From contig JADKDN010000003.1 of assembly GCA_016718345.1 (NCBI GenBank), positions 1 through 64,000 of the forward strand: 64,000 nucleotides of DNA, given 5' to 3'. The notes beneath the pieces are model-generated. The model was not told the DNA's origin, made no database searches, and saw nothing but the letters and a program-made list of their open reading frames with translations. The DNA is from Flavobacterium sp. Lineage in GTDB: Bacteria; Bacteroidota; Bacteroidia; Flavobacteriales; Flavobacteriaceae. The position numbers and the translations under genes were made by a program. Positions within the stretch are counted from its first letter, which is position 1. The number at the start of each line of letters is the position of its first letter. Of this stretch, positions 55,968 to 64,000 are shown piece after piece.

Positions 55968-57087
55968 TTATAAGTACTTAACAGGATTGGTATTTTCTTC
56001 TGATAAAATGATTCCGCCGAAAGACGAGACGGGTGCAAAATTAAGAATTTTTTTCCTAAGAAAATCAACAATATAATTTTTTGTATAACGTTCACTTTCA
56101 AAATGACCAATATCGGCTAAAAGTAGTTGATTTTCGGCTTCATAAAAGTTGTGATACTTTAAATCAGCGGTTAAAAAAGCATCTGCGCCAGCAGCAAGTG
56201 CGTTTTTAATAGCAAAACTTCCCTGAACCTCCAAGAACGGCAACTTTTTGAATAGGTTTTCCAGTGAATTCTGAATGTCTAATGCCTCCAGTTTGCATTT
56301 TTTCTTTGACAAATAGTAGAAAGTCTTTTTCTTCCATGGGCTCTTTTAGCTCACCAATCATACCAAGACCAATGTTTTGATGAGCATTTTCTATAGAATA
56401 AATTTCATAAGCTACTTCTTCATAGGTATGAGCATTGAATAAGGCTTTCAGAATTTTTTGCTCTAAATGTTTTTCAAAAGTTACTTCAATTTTTATTTCT
56501 GTATTTTCAACAAATTCAAAACGCTCTCCAATTTCAGGGTTACTATGTTCATTACCCATGTAAGTTCCAATACCTTGTGAATTAAAACTACAATTTTCAT
56601 AATTTCCAATAGTACCAGCCCCAGCATTGAATAATGCATTCCTGACTTCTTCGGCATTTTCGGGAATGGTATAGGTTACTAATTTCCGGATGAAGTTTTG
56701 TTTTGGAATTAGAATTTTAGGTTTCATAATTCCTAAAGCATCACAAAATAGTTTGTTTACACCATCCTGATGATTATCTAGAGCGGTATGAATGGCATAA
56801 ATAGCGATATCATTTTTAATTGCCTTAATCACAACTCGTTCAACATAATTTTTACCAGTAATTTTCTTTAATCCAGAGAAAATTATAGGATGAAAACAAA
56901 TAATAAGATTGCATTTTTTTGTAATAGCCTCGTCTATAACATTTTCTAGAGCATCATGACAAACTAAAATTCCTGTTACCTCGGTTTCGGGATTTCCTAC
57001 TAAAAGCCCAACATTATCAAAATCCTCTGCATACGCTTGTGGTGCAAGTGTTTCAAGTATGGGTAGTATTTCTTTTATTTTATTCAC
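55968..57087 (-). CDS. Nif3-like dinuclear metal centre hexameric protein, one frameshift
   Basis: Nif3-like proteins bind two metal ions and form toroidal hexamers; they may be GTP cyclohydrolase-like or have another role. The 373-residue product begins MNKIKEILPILETLAPQAYAEDFDNVGLLVG, with metal ligands in CFHPIIFSGLKKI (His) and IHTALDNHQDGVN (His and Asp). An extra A at about 56214-56222 breaks the tail. Corrected it reads VAVLGGSGSFAIKNALAAGADAFLTADLKYHNF and LADIGHFESERY, with the last ligands. It lies five bases upstream of the zinc-ribbon-family gene. Confidence 0.9.
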
Positions 57088-57118
57088 TTTATAGTTTTAT
57101 TTAAAGTTAAAAATAATT

Positions 57119-57705
57119 TTAGGTTGACCACGAATTAAGATACTCTTTGATAGTCCATATTTCGTTGATTTTTTCCATCAAAAGTATTGATCCACTATTG
57201 TGTTCTATGTTTCTGAAAAATACAATTTTAACTAAGGCGATGTTGCCTTTGGAGTAATAAATAGGTTTATTGATAATCATTAAACGTTGATTGTTTAGAT
57301 TTAAACGTTTAGAGATTTCCTGATATTTTTCTAGACTCAAGCAATTGTTGACTTTTGATTTTAGATTCGTTTTATCCGAATTGAAAATGAGTTCTAGTTC
57401 GGTTGACCAACTTTTTTCAGAAGCATCATTTTTGATTTTATTTTGAATTTCTAAAAGAAACTCTTTAGGCAGTTTATGGTCCTTTACTGCTTCAATTAAT
57501 TCCTCGTTGTTGCTGGGCTGATTACAGTACAAATACAGCAATTGACTTCTACCTTTGTAAACAGGCTTTCATTTTTGTAATAGGTTTCTAAAATGGTTTT
57601 CAACACCCATTGATTTTGATTTTCTTGTCCAAATGACCATTGAAAAAAGAGGCACATCATACCTAATTTAATGCCGTTTAGATTAATCTTTAGCGATGGT
57701 TTCAA
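57119..57705 (-). CDS. Uncharacterised secreted protein, one frameshift
   Basis: The first part (MKPSLKINLNGIKLGMMCLFFQWSFGQENQ) has a signal-like hydrophobic stretch ending SFGQ, then KTILETYYKNESLFTKVEVN. A shift near 57535-57545 connects it to LYLYCNQPSNNEELIEAVKDHKLPKEFLLEIQNKI and a C-terminal domain ending EIWTIKEYLNSW. Corrected length about 194 residues. No known family is recognised. The domain looks like a lone periplasmic beta-rich module. It starts 56 bases from lpxK in the opposite direction. Confidence 0.6.
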
Positions 57706-57761
57706 GGATAGAAATTTAAATTATTTTTTCTTTCAAAGATAAAATATTATACTTTCGTAAA

Positions 57762-58784
57762 ATGATATTTTTTAGAAAAATACTGTTTCCGTTTGCAGTC
57801 TTGTACGGGTGGATTACACAACTTAGAAATTTCCTTTACGATACAGGTATTTTCAAATCGTATGCCTTTGATATTCCTATTATTGCCGTTGGTAATTTGA
57901 GTGTGGGAGGCACTGGAAAAACACCACAAATTGAATATCTTATCCGATTGCTTTCAGAAAAATATCGCGTAGCTACTCTTAGTCGAGGATATAAAAGACA
58001 ATCTAAAGGTTTCATTCTGGCAAACGATACTTCAACTGCATCACAACTTGGCACTGAACCGTTTCAGTTTTATAAAAAGTTCCAAAATACTTTAGTTGCA
58101 GTAGATGCTGATAGGAAAAACGGAATTGAACAATTACTTTCATTGCCAGACAAACCCGAAGTTATCTTGCTTGACGATGCTTTTCAACATAGAAAAGTGA
58201 AAGCTGGATTTTATATTTTATTAACTTCATATGACGATTTATTTTGTGATGATTTTATTTTGCCAATGGGCAATTTACGCGAGAGTAGAAGTGGGGTAAA
58301 AAGAGCAGATTGTATAGTTGTAACAAAATGTCCTGAAACGATTTCAAATGAAGAGCAAGATAATATTAAGAGTAAATTAGGTAATTATAAATTAATATTT
58401 TTTAGTTCAATTGCTTATGATACTAGTATTTATTCTGAGAAAACTGCAATAAAAATAGCAGAAATTAAAAATAATGACAAATTACTTTTGGCAGGAATTG
58501 CAAAACCTAAAACCTTTTTTGCATATTTGCAGAACGAAAATGATATACTGTTGAAATTTTCAGATCATCATCATTTTACTGATAAAGATGATATTTTAAA
58601 CATAAAAAAACAAGCTAAAAACAATTTGATTATTACTACTGAAAAAGATTTTGTTAGGTTGAATGACAGTATTTCAAAAGAACAACTTTTTTATTTGCCA
58701 ATTAAGACATCGTTTATTTTTGGGGGTAATGATTTTGATAAAACAATTTTAAATTATGTGGGAAAAAGTACAAGAAACAGTTAG
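57762..58784 (+). CDS. lpxK: Tetraacyldisaccharide 4'-kinase LpxK
   Basis: LpxK phosphorylates the lipid A disaccharide at the inner-membrane face. The 340-residue protein starts with a short membrane anchor (KILFPFAVLYGWITQLRNFL), has the P-loop VGNLSVGGTGKTPQIEYL, RGYKRQSKGFILA, the catalytic region ILLDDAFQHRKVKAGFYILLT, and a C-terminal FSDHHHFTDKDDI stretch. Normal length and intact. It overlaps the next gene by 29 bases, so the two are cotranscribed. Confidence 0.95.
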   Translation: MIFFRKILFPFAVLYGWITQLRNFLYDTGIFKSYAFDIPIIAVGNLSVGGTGKTPQIEYLIRLLSEKYRVATLSRGYKRQSKGFILANDTSTASQLGTEPFQFYKKFQNTLVAVDADRKNGIEQLLSLPDKPEVILLDDAFQHRKVKAGFYILLTSYDDLFCDDFILPMGNLRESRSGVKRADCIVVTKCPETISNEEQDNIKSKLGNYKLIFFSSIAYDTSIYSEKTAIKIAEIKNNDKLLLAGIAKPKTFFAYLQNENDILLKFSDHHHFTDKDDILNIKKQAKNNLIITTEKDFVRLNDSISKEQLFYLPIKTSFIFGGNDFDKTILNYVGKSTRNS

Positions 58785-59568
58785 TTATATACAAGCTAAA
58801 ACTAATTTTAAACCAGAATATGGGGTAATCTTGGGGTCAGGCCTAGGTGGATTTACGGGTGATATTACTATCGAGCATACGCTTCCGTATAGCGATATTC
58901 CTAATTTTCCAGTTTCTACTGTTCAGGGTCATAAGGGAGCATTGGTTTTTGGAACTATTGGCGACAAAAAAGTAATGGCAATGCAAGGAAGATTTCATTT
59001 CTATGAAGGGTATGATATGAAAGAAGTTACTTTCCCAGTTCGAGTTATGAAATATTTAGGTGTAGAAAAATTAATAGTTTCTAACGCTTCTGGAGGAGTA
59101 AATAATGATTATGAAGTAGGATCAATTGTATTGATAAAAGATCATATCAATATGATGCCAGAGCATCCTCTACGTGGGAAAAATGAGGAACGTTTTGGAC
59201 CTCGATTTGTTAATATGAGTGAGCCCTACAGTAGAAAAATGCTTGTAAAAGCAAAAGAGTTAGCAAATACTCTTGGAATTACCGTGCATGATGGAGTATA
59301 TTTAGGTTTACAAGGACCAACTTTTGAAACACTTGCCGAATATAAAATGGTGAAAATTTTAGGTGCTGATTGTGTTGGAATGTCCACAGTTCCAGAAGTA
59401 ATCGTAGCTTGTCACATGGAAATGGAAACATTCGGAATTTCCGTAATTACCGATATGGGTAATGAAGACAGCATTGATACAGTGAGTCATGACGAGGTGT
59501 TAGAAGCTGCTAAAAAAGCAGAACCACACGTTAGAAACTTAATAAAAGAATTGATTAAGCAGTATTGA
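58756..59568 (+). CDS. Purine nucleoside phosphorylase
   Basis: PNP splits purine nucleosides with phosphate for salvage. The 270-residue sequence has GVILGSGLGGFTG, GRFHFYEGYDMKEVTFPVRVMKYLG, VSNASGGVNNDYEVGSIVLIKDHINMM, and the purine site CVGMSTVPEVIVACHMEM. Size matches the trimeric (eukaryotic-like) type. Start at 58756 lies inside lpxK. The pairing with lpxK is conserved in Flavobacteriia from memory but has no known biochemical link. It abuts the hybrid kinase, stop to stop. Confidence 0.95.
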   Translation: MWEKVQETVSYIQAKTNFKPEYGVILGSGLGGFTGDITIEHTLPYSDIPNFPVSTVQGHKGALVFGTIGDKKVMAMQGRFHFYEGYDMKEVTFPVRVMKYLGVEKLIVSNASGGVNNDYEVGSIVLIKDHINMMPEHPLRGKNEERFGPRFVNMSEPYSRKMLVKAKELANTLGITVHDGVYLGLQGPTFETLAEYKMVKILGADCVGMSTVPEVIVACHMEMETFGISVITDMGNEDSIDTVSHDEVLEAAKKAEPHVRNLIKELIKQY

Positions 59569-61749
59569 TTATGTTGCTAAGTTTTGAGCAACGGCTTTAT
59601 AGAATTCATCAGGTTTAAATGGCTTTGTAATTACGTCATTCATACCATAAGATAATAGCATTTCTCTATTTTCATTTAATGATATAGCAGTTAATGCTAT
59701 TATTTTTGTTTTCTTGTCAAATGTTCGAATGGTTTGTGTCGCAATCGTACCATTTATTCCAGGTAAATGAACGTCCATTAACACAACATCATATTTGTTG
59801 TTTTTTACGGCCTCAATAGCATCTTCACCATTATCAATTACCTCACAAATCATCCCTTTGTTTTCAACCATTTTCTTGGTAATCATTTGGTTGATTTTAT
59901 TGTCTTCAATCAATAACACTTTTTTGTCTTTAAGAATATCGTCATTGTAATCAATTGTTTTTTTCGGCAATGACTTCATTTTTTCCAATTTTAAAACTCA
60001 AATCAAACTTGAAAGAGGAGCCTTTTCCTACTATACTTTCTACTTCAATTTTACCTCCAAGAATGTCTACCAATTTTTTTACAATAGTCAAACCTAAACC
60101 TGTTCCACCGTATTTTCGATTGATTTCGATGGAGCCTTGTGAAAAACTGTCAAAAACAGATTCTAATTTTTCCTCAGGAATTCCTATTCCAGTATCGAGG
60201 ACTTCAAAATGAATGGCTGTAAATTCTTCGTTTAATTCTGTTGTTTTTAAGATTACTTTTACTTCGCCATTTTTCGTAAATTTCAAAGCATTATTCACTA
60301 AATTTAAGAAAATTTGAGATAATTTAGTTGGGTCGCCAATAAGAAAATCGGGTATGCTTTCGTCAATATCAATAGTGAAAGCATTATTGTTTATAGAAGC
60401 CAATTCTTTCAATGAATGTTGAATATTTCCTAATAATAATTTTAGATTAAAATTGATATTCTCTGTTTCAATTGCGCTGGATTCAATTCGGTTTATTTCT
60501 AAAATTTCATTGATGAAAGTGAGTAAATAATTCCCAGAAAACTTCAATGAAGTCAGGTAATTCATCTGGGATTCTTTTGGATCTTCTTCCAATAATAGAT
60601 GGGTAATTCCATTAATTGCATTCAAAGGAGTTCTTAATTCATGACTCACAGTTGATAAAAACTCCGCTCTCGCTTTTGAAGCTTTTTCGGCTTTTTCTTT
60701 GGCTAATTGAAGCTCATTATTTTTTCCTTTAATAGTAAGTTCGATTTGTTACGGATAATATTATTCTTGTACAACGACAAACTTAAAAGCGATAATATAG
60801 AAATTAATGCAATGGCAAGGATACTGATTAACTTGGCTACTTTATTGGCTTTTTGTTGTTCTTTATTTTCTTTATCCATTTGTTCAATGGTTTTCATTCT
60901 TTCGCCATCCTTAAATTCTGCATAGTCCTCAGAACCCAATTTCTTGTTATTCAATGCTGATATGCTGTCTTTTAATTGAATGTATTCTTTGAGATATTTA
61001 TGGGCTTTATCAATATTAAGTAGTTTTTCGTAAACCAAACTTAATGAGAATAAAATCTTCGATTTTTGCTCCATATTTTTATCCAAAGCATTTAGGTCGT
61101 ATGCTCGTGTTAAATAATTTAGCGCTAAATTTTTTCTGTTATTTTCTAATTCGATTTTTCCAATTTGATAAAGAGCTTCAGCTTTAGTCTTAAAAATATC
61201 CTGAGAATCAGGCTTTGCGATAATTTGATTGAATATAGGAACCGCCAATTTGTATTGTCCTTTCGCTTTATAAACAATTGCTTTTTGAAGATTTAGTAGC
61301 TCAATAGCACTTGTAATCTTGATAGAAGAATAGATTGTTTTTGCTTTATCGAAGTAGGTGTCTGCTTTTGAATATTCACCTTTTTCCATAAAGCATAATC
61401 CTAGTTTGTAATAGGCATATGCTTGTTGACTAGAAGGACTAAAAGTGTTGTATTGCGCAATACTTTTGTAGTATGATTGTATGGCATCGTCGTCTTTTTT
61501 TAAATCAAAATATAATGATCCTAGTAGCGAAAATCCTCTTGCTTCAGCTTTTTTGTTTTTTGTTTTTTTAGCATAATCAATTGCTTTTTGAGCAAAAGAA
61601 AGAGAGAATTTATAATTGTTGGTTTTTATGTTAAAGTTGGATAACTCAATATAGTAGTCTATACTATCTACCTTAACAGTACTTTTCTTTTGTCGCTGTG
61701 CAAATGCAAATGCGCTAAAAAGTAAACAATAGAATAAAATAGCCCTCAT
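59569..61749 (-). CDS. Hybrid histidine kinase with TPR sensor and receiver domain, two frameshifts
   Basis: About 726 residues. A signal peptide (MRAILFYCLLFSAFAFAQ) leads to a TPR array (about residues 25-270), then a membrane helix (AKLISILAIALISILSLLSLSLY), HisKA with FLSTVSHELRTPLNAINGI, an HATPase domain (NLVNNALKFTKNG, DTGIGIPEEKLESVF, GGTGLGLTIVKKLVDILGG), and a C-terminal receiver (LLIEDNKINQ, VVLMDVHLPGING, ITKPFKPDE). One A is missing at about 60717-60726 (restoring LKEKNNELQLAKEKAEKASKA) and one is extra at 59958-59964 (restoring AEKTIDYNDDILKDKK). The input signal is unknown. The periplasmic TPR sensor resembles other Bacteroidota hybrid sensors. Confidence 0.9.
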
Positions 61750-61792
61750 GAATTACTTATAATTTGTTGTTCAAGGGTTTAAATATAATGAA

Positions 61793-62791
61793 TTATTTTT
61801 TAACCAATAGAGTTATTAAGTCAATAATTCGTGAAGAATATCCAATTTCATTATCGTACCACCCTACAACTTTAACCATTTTGTCAATCACAGAAGTAAG
61901 TTGAGAATCAAAAAGACAAGAGTTTGGGTTTCCAATTATATCTACTGAAACAATTGGGTCTTGAGTGTAGGCTAAAATTCCTTTGAGTTCGTTTTCGGAT
62001 GCTTTTTTGAAGGCAGCATTAATTTCTTCAATGGATACTTGTCGTTTTACATAACACGTAATATCGGTTAGGGAACCGTCGGGAACGGGAACACGAATGC
62101 CACTGCCACCAAATTTTCCCTCAAATTCAGGAAATATTTTGGTCAAAGCCTTTGCCGCACCAGTAGTGGTTGGAACTATAGATTGACTTGCCCCACGTGC
62201 ACGACGTAAATCTTTATGTGGCTGGTCATGCAAACTTTGATCAGTAGTATAGGAGTGGACAGTAGTGATGTAGGCTTGTTCAATTCCGCACAATTCACTA
62301 ATGATTTTAATCATTGGAGCAGCATTATTTGTAGTGCAACTTGCATTGGATACAATAGTTTCTGTTCCGTCTAGTATAGATTCATTTACGCCCAGAACAA
62401 CTGTTTTTATTGCATCAACTTCTGAAGGTGCCGATAGGATTACTTTTTTGGCTCCAGCCAAAATATGAGCGTTGATTTCATTAAAAGTTTTGTATTTACC
62501 AGTAGCTTCTACAACAAGGTCAATATTTAAGGATTTCCAATTTAGATTTGGAATGTTTTTTTCATGAAAAAACAAGTATTGTTTACTACCAACCCAAATC
62601 GAAGTGTCATCATAGGAACATTCCTCTGACAAAACCCCATGAATACTGTCGTATTTAATTAAATGCGACATGGTTCTGTTATCGGCGATGTCATTTATGG
62701 CAATAACTTCAATAGTAGGATGATTCAAAAGTAATCGGAATAGATTTCGTCCAATCCTTCCAAATCCATTGATTGCAATTCTTGTCTTCAA
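61793..62791 (-). CDS. gap: Glyceraldehyde-3-phosphate dehydrogenase, type I
   Basis: GAPDH oxidises glyceraldehyde-3-phosphate in glycolysis and the reverse in gluconeogenesis. The 332-residue protein starts TRIAINGFGRIGRNLFRLL, keeps the NAD-type Asp in IAINDIADN, and has the catalytic Cys in SNASCTTNNAAPM, then SVDIIGNPNSCLFD and WYDNEIGYSSRIID. Frame intact. It lies 4 bases downstream of lipA on the same strand, so the two are probably cotranscribed. Confidence 0.96.
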   Translation of the reverse strand: MKTRIAINGFGRIGRNLFRLLLNHPTIEVIAINDIADNRTMSHLIKYDSIHGVLSEECSYDDTSIWVGSKQYLFFHEKNIPNLNWKSLNIDLVVEATGKYKTFNEINAHILAGAKKVILSAPSEVDAIKTVVLGVNESILDGTETIVSNASCTTNNAAPMIKIISELCGIEQAYITTVHSYTTDQSLHDQPHKDLRRARGASQSIVPTTTGAAKALTKIFPEFEGKFGGSGIRVPVPDGSLTDITCYVKRQVSIEEINAAFKKASENELKGILAYTQDPIVSVDIIGNPNSCLFDSQLTSVIDKMVKVVGWYDNEIGYSSRIIDLITLLVKK

Positions 62792-62795
62792 GGTT

Positions 62796-63668
62796 TTACA
62801 GTATATGTTTTGCCGCTTTATAGGATGAACGAACTAAAGCTCCACTTTCAACATGTCTGAAACCTAGTTCTAATCCAATCTTTTCGTATTTTGCAAATTG
62901 CTCTGGCGTAATGTATTCTTTTACGGGTAAGTGTTTTTTACTGGGTTGTAGGTATTGACCAATGGTTACTACATCTACATTGGCTTTACGCAAATCGTGT
63001 AGCGTTTGAATGACTTCTTCTTCGGTTTCTCCCAATCCAAGCATAATCCCTGATTTGGTTCTGTTGATTCCTTTTTCTTTCAAATAGCGCAATACTTCTA
63101 GGCTTCTATCGTATTTTGCTTGAATTCGTACCTCACGAGTCAATCGGCGAACGGTTTCGACATTGTGGGAAACTACCTCTGGATTTGCTTCTACAATTCT
63201 GTCAATATTTCTCTCGATTCCTTGAAAATCAGGAATTAATGTTTCAAGAGTGGTGTTGGGATTCATTCTTCGAATGGCTTTGACAGTTTCAATCCAAATG
63301 ATGGAACCTCCATCTTTCAAATCGTCTCTATCTACGCTTGTGATTACGGCGTGTTTGATGTTCATGATTTTAATGGAGCGCGCTACTTTTTCAGGTTCGT
63401 CCCAGTCTACGGTTTCGGGTCTTCCTGTTTTTACGCCACAAAAACCACAAGAACGGGTACAAATATTTCCTAATATCATAAAAGTTGCGGTACCTTCTCC
63501 CCAACATTCACCCATATTTGGACAGCTTCCTGAGGTGCATATAGTATTCAAACTATACTTGTCTACCAAACCACGAAGCTCTGTATATTTTTGACCAATA
63601 GGAAGTTTTACTTTTAGCCATTTTGGTTTTCCTATAGGTAATGTATTGTCTAAAACGCTTTCCATCAA
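62796..63668 (-). CDS. lipA: Lipoyl synthase LipA
   Basis: LipA is a radical SAM enzyme that inserts two sulfurs into octanoyl-protein to form lipoate. The 290-residue protein has the auxiliary cluster motif CTSGSCPNMGECW and the radical SAM motif CTRSCGFC, then the family end GALVRSSYKA. Either of two adjacent ATGs may be the start. Normal length and intact. It lies upstream of gap. Confidence 0.96.
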   Translation of the reverse strand: MMESVLDNTLPIGKPKWLKVKLPIGQKYTELRGLVDKYSLNTICTSGSCPNMGECWGEGTATFMILGNICTRSCGFCGVKTGRPETVDWDEPEKVARSIKIMNIKHAVITSVDRDDLKDGGSIIWIETVKAIRRMNPNTTLETLIPDFQGIERNIDRIVEANPEVVSHNVETVRRLTREVRIQAKYDRSLEVLRYLKEKGINRTKSGIMLGLGETEEEVIQTLHDLRKANVDVVTIGQYLQPSKKHLPVKEYITPEQFAKYEKIGLELGFRHVESGALVRSSYKAAKHIL

Positions 63669-63690
63669 ACTATTTTTTGAATGGCAAAGA

Positions 63691-63718
63691 TAGGAATTAG
63701 ATTTAGGAATTAAATTGG
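63691..63718. repeat. AT-rich short degenerate repeat
   Basis: TAGGAATTAG followed by ATTTAGGAATTAAAT resembles the intergenic repeats at 13872-13935 and 30908-30934. Confidence 0.4.
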
Positions 63719-63810
63719 TTTTTTGTTAATTTCAAGTTAGAGTTAGCGCAGCTTTACTTTGTGAGTTTTAACATTACATGTTGAACATATTCGTAAGGAC
63801 GAGATAATTT

Positions 63811-63936
63811 TAACGGGCCGCGTATTGGCGATGGGCGGGATTTTTAGCACTGAACTTTAATCGAAGAACGAAAGTTGAATTTTGCACTTCCGTTGATACG
63901 AAGCCGTTCAGCCCGCCTATTGCCAATACGATGTTA
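63811..63936. repeat. Large imperfect palindromic element
   Basis: A 126-base inverted-repeat element. Outer TAAC pairs with GTTA at the other end; the main arms are 63821-63839 and 63912-63930 (CGTATTGGC...GGGCGGG against CCCGCC...GCCAATACG, two mismatches in 19); the inner arms are CTGAAC (63850-63855) and GTTCAG (63906-63911). It has higher G+C than its surroundings and no ORF. The rest of the 332-base stretch from 63669 to the window end holds no gene I can support. It could be a miniature inverted-repeat transposon, a REP-like element or an attC-like hairpin. Confidence 0.7.
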
Positions 63937-64000
63937 GCGGTTCGTTGTTGTTTCTTCGTTAGTCAATTTCGCTTGATTTTGTTAATAATTTCTTTAAAGG

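Noticed and set aside
63811..63936. Insertion sequence
   Set aside because: There is no transposase frame inside or beside the palindrome within the window. It is kept as an inverted-repeat element of unknown class.

Overview
The window looks like chromosomal DNA of a Flavobacterium-like member of the Bacteroidota. The evidence is low G+C, -7 promoter boxes of the Bacteroidota form TAnnTTTG, type IX secretion (T9SS) sorting domains on surface proteins, families typical of Flavobacteriia (DUF4290, DUF2279, DUF4199, the paralogous GlmU-like protein, an ORF6N protein), and a 6S RNA next to zapA. Nearly all of it is housekeeping DNA. The clearly accessory parts are the left edge, the large surface adhesin, and a palindromic element at the right edge.

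Layout, left to right. 1-1430: remnant of a leucine-rich-repeat T9SS protein and a broken zeta-toxin-like module. 1.6-5.6 kb: dapF, an acetyltransferase, mltG, a DUF2279 gene and a lysozyme-like wall enzyme (lysine/diaminopimelate supply and peptidoglycan). 5.7-8.3 kb (minus strand): dnaA followed by an in-frame fusion of a low-molecular-weight tyrosine phosphatase with an RsmI-like methyltransferase. 8.5-13.8 kb: thioesterase, ribD-HAD-yigZ, an acetyltransferase, prmC and an ABC permease. 13.9-15.3 kb: hisS, badly disrupted. 15.4-23.1 kb: a ~2,580-residue T9SS adhesin on the minus strand. 23.6 kb: tRNA-Met. 24-29.7 kb: START-like protein, pabC-like aminotransferase, YqgE, HU, fmt, recQ and a small ATPase. 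29.9-33.6 kb: DUF493, DUF4290, murA, a CDF metal exporter and aroQ. 33.8-37.8 kb: outer-membrane protein, XerC/D recombinase, PAS kinase and response regulator. 37.8-40.2 kb: rny, 6S RNA, zapA and a coiled-coil protein. 40.4-45.3 kb: M23 peptidase, TonB-dependent receptor and a lipoprotein. 45.4-51.6 kb: DUF2971, MsbA-like ABC exporter, phosphoglucomutase, ORF6N, glycosyltransferase and DUF4199. 51.9-57.7 kb: rpmE2, GlmU-like protein, rluF, hydrolase, a zinc-ribbon-family coiled coil, Nif3-like protein and an unknown secreted protein. 57.8-63.7 kb: lpxK-PNP, a hybrid histidine kinase, gap and lipA. 63.8 kb: a large imperfect palindrome.

The strongest global signal is about forty reading-frame lesions in roughly two dozen genes. 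Most are single-base gains or losses in A or T runs, and they hit genes a cell cannot easily lose (hisS, fmt, rny, prmC, the MsbA-like exporter). Sequencing or assembly error in homopolymers is the simplest explanation, so I list most of these as one gene with the lesion described. The LRR remnant, DUF2279 and PAS kinase carry several lesions and may be true pseudogenes. hisS differs from the rest because its damage is more than one indel.

I found no convincing new multi-gene system. The items most worth a second look are the phosphatase-methyltransferase fusion, the hisS damage, the right-edge palindrome, a small GC-richer insertion inside prmC, the MurA with Asp at the usual Cys position, the candidate L31 leader, and the adhesin with its near-identical internal repeats.
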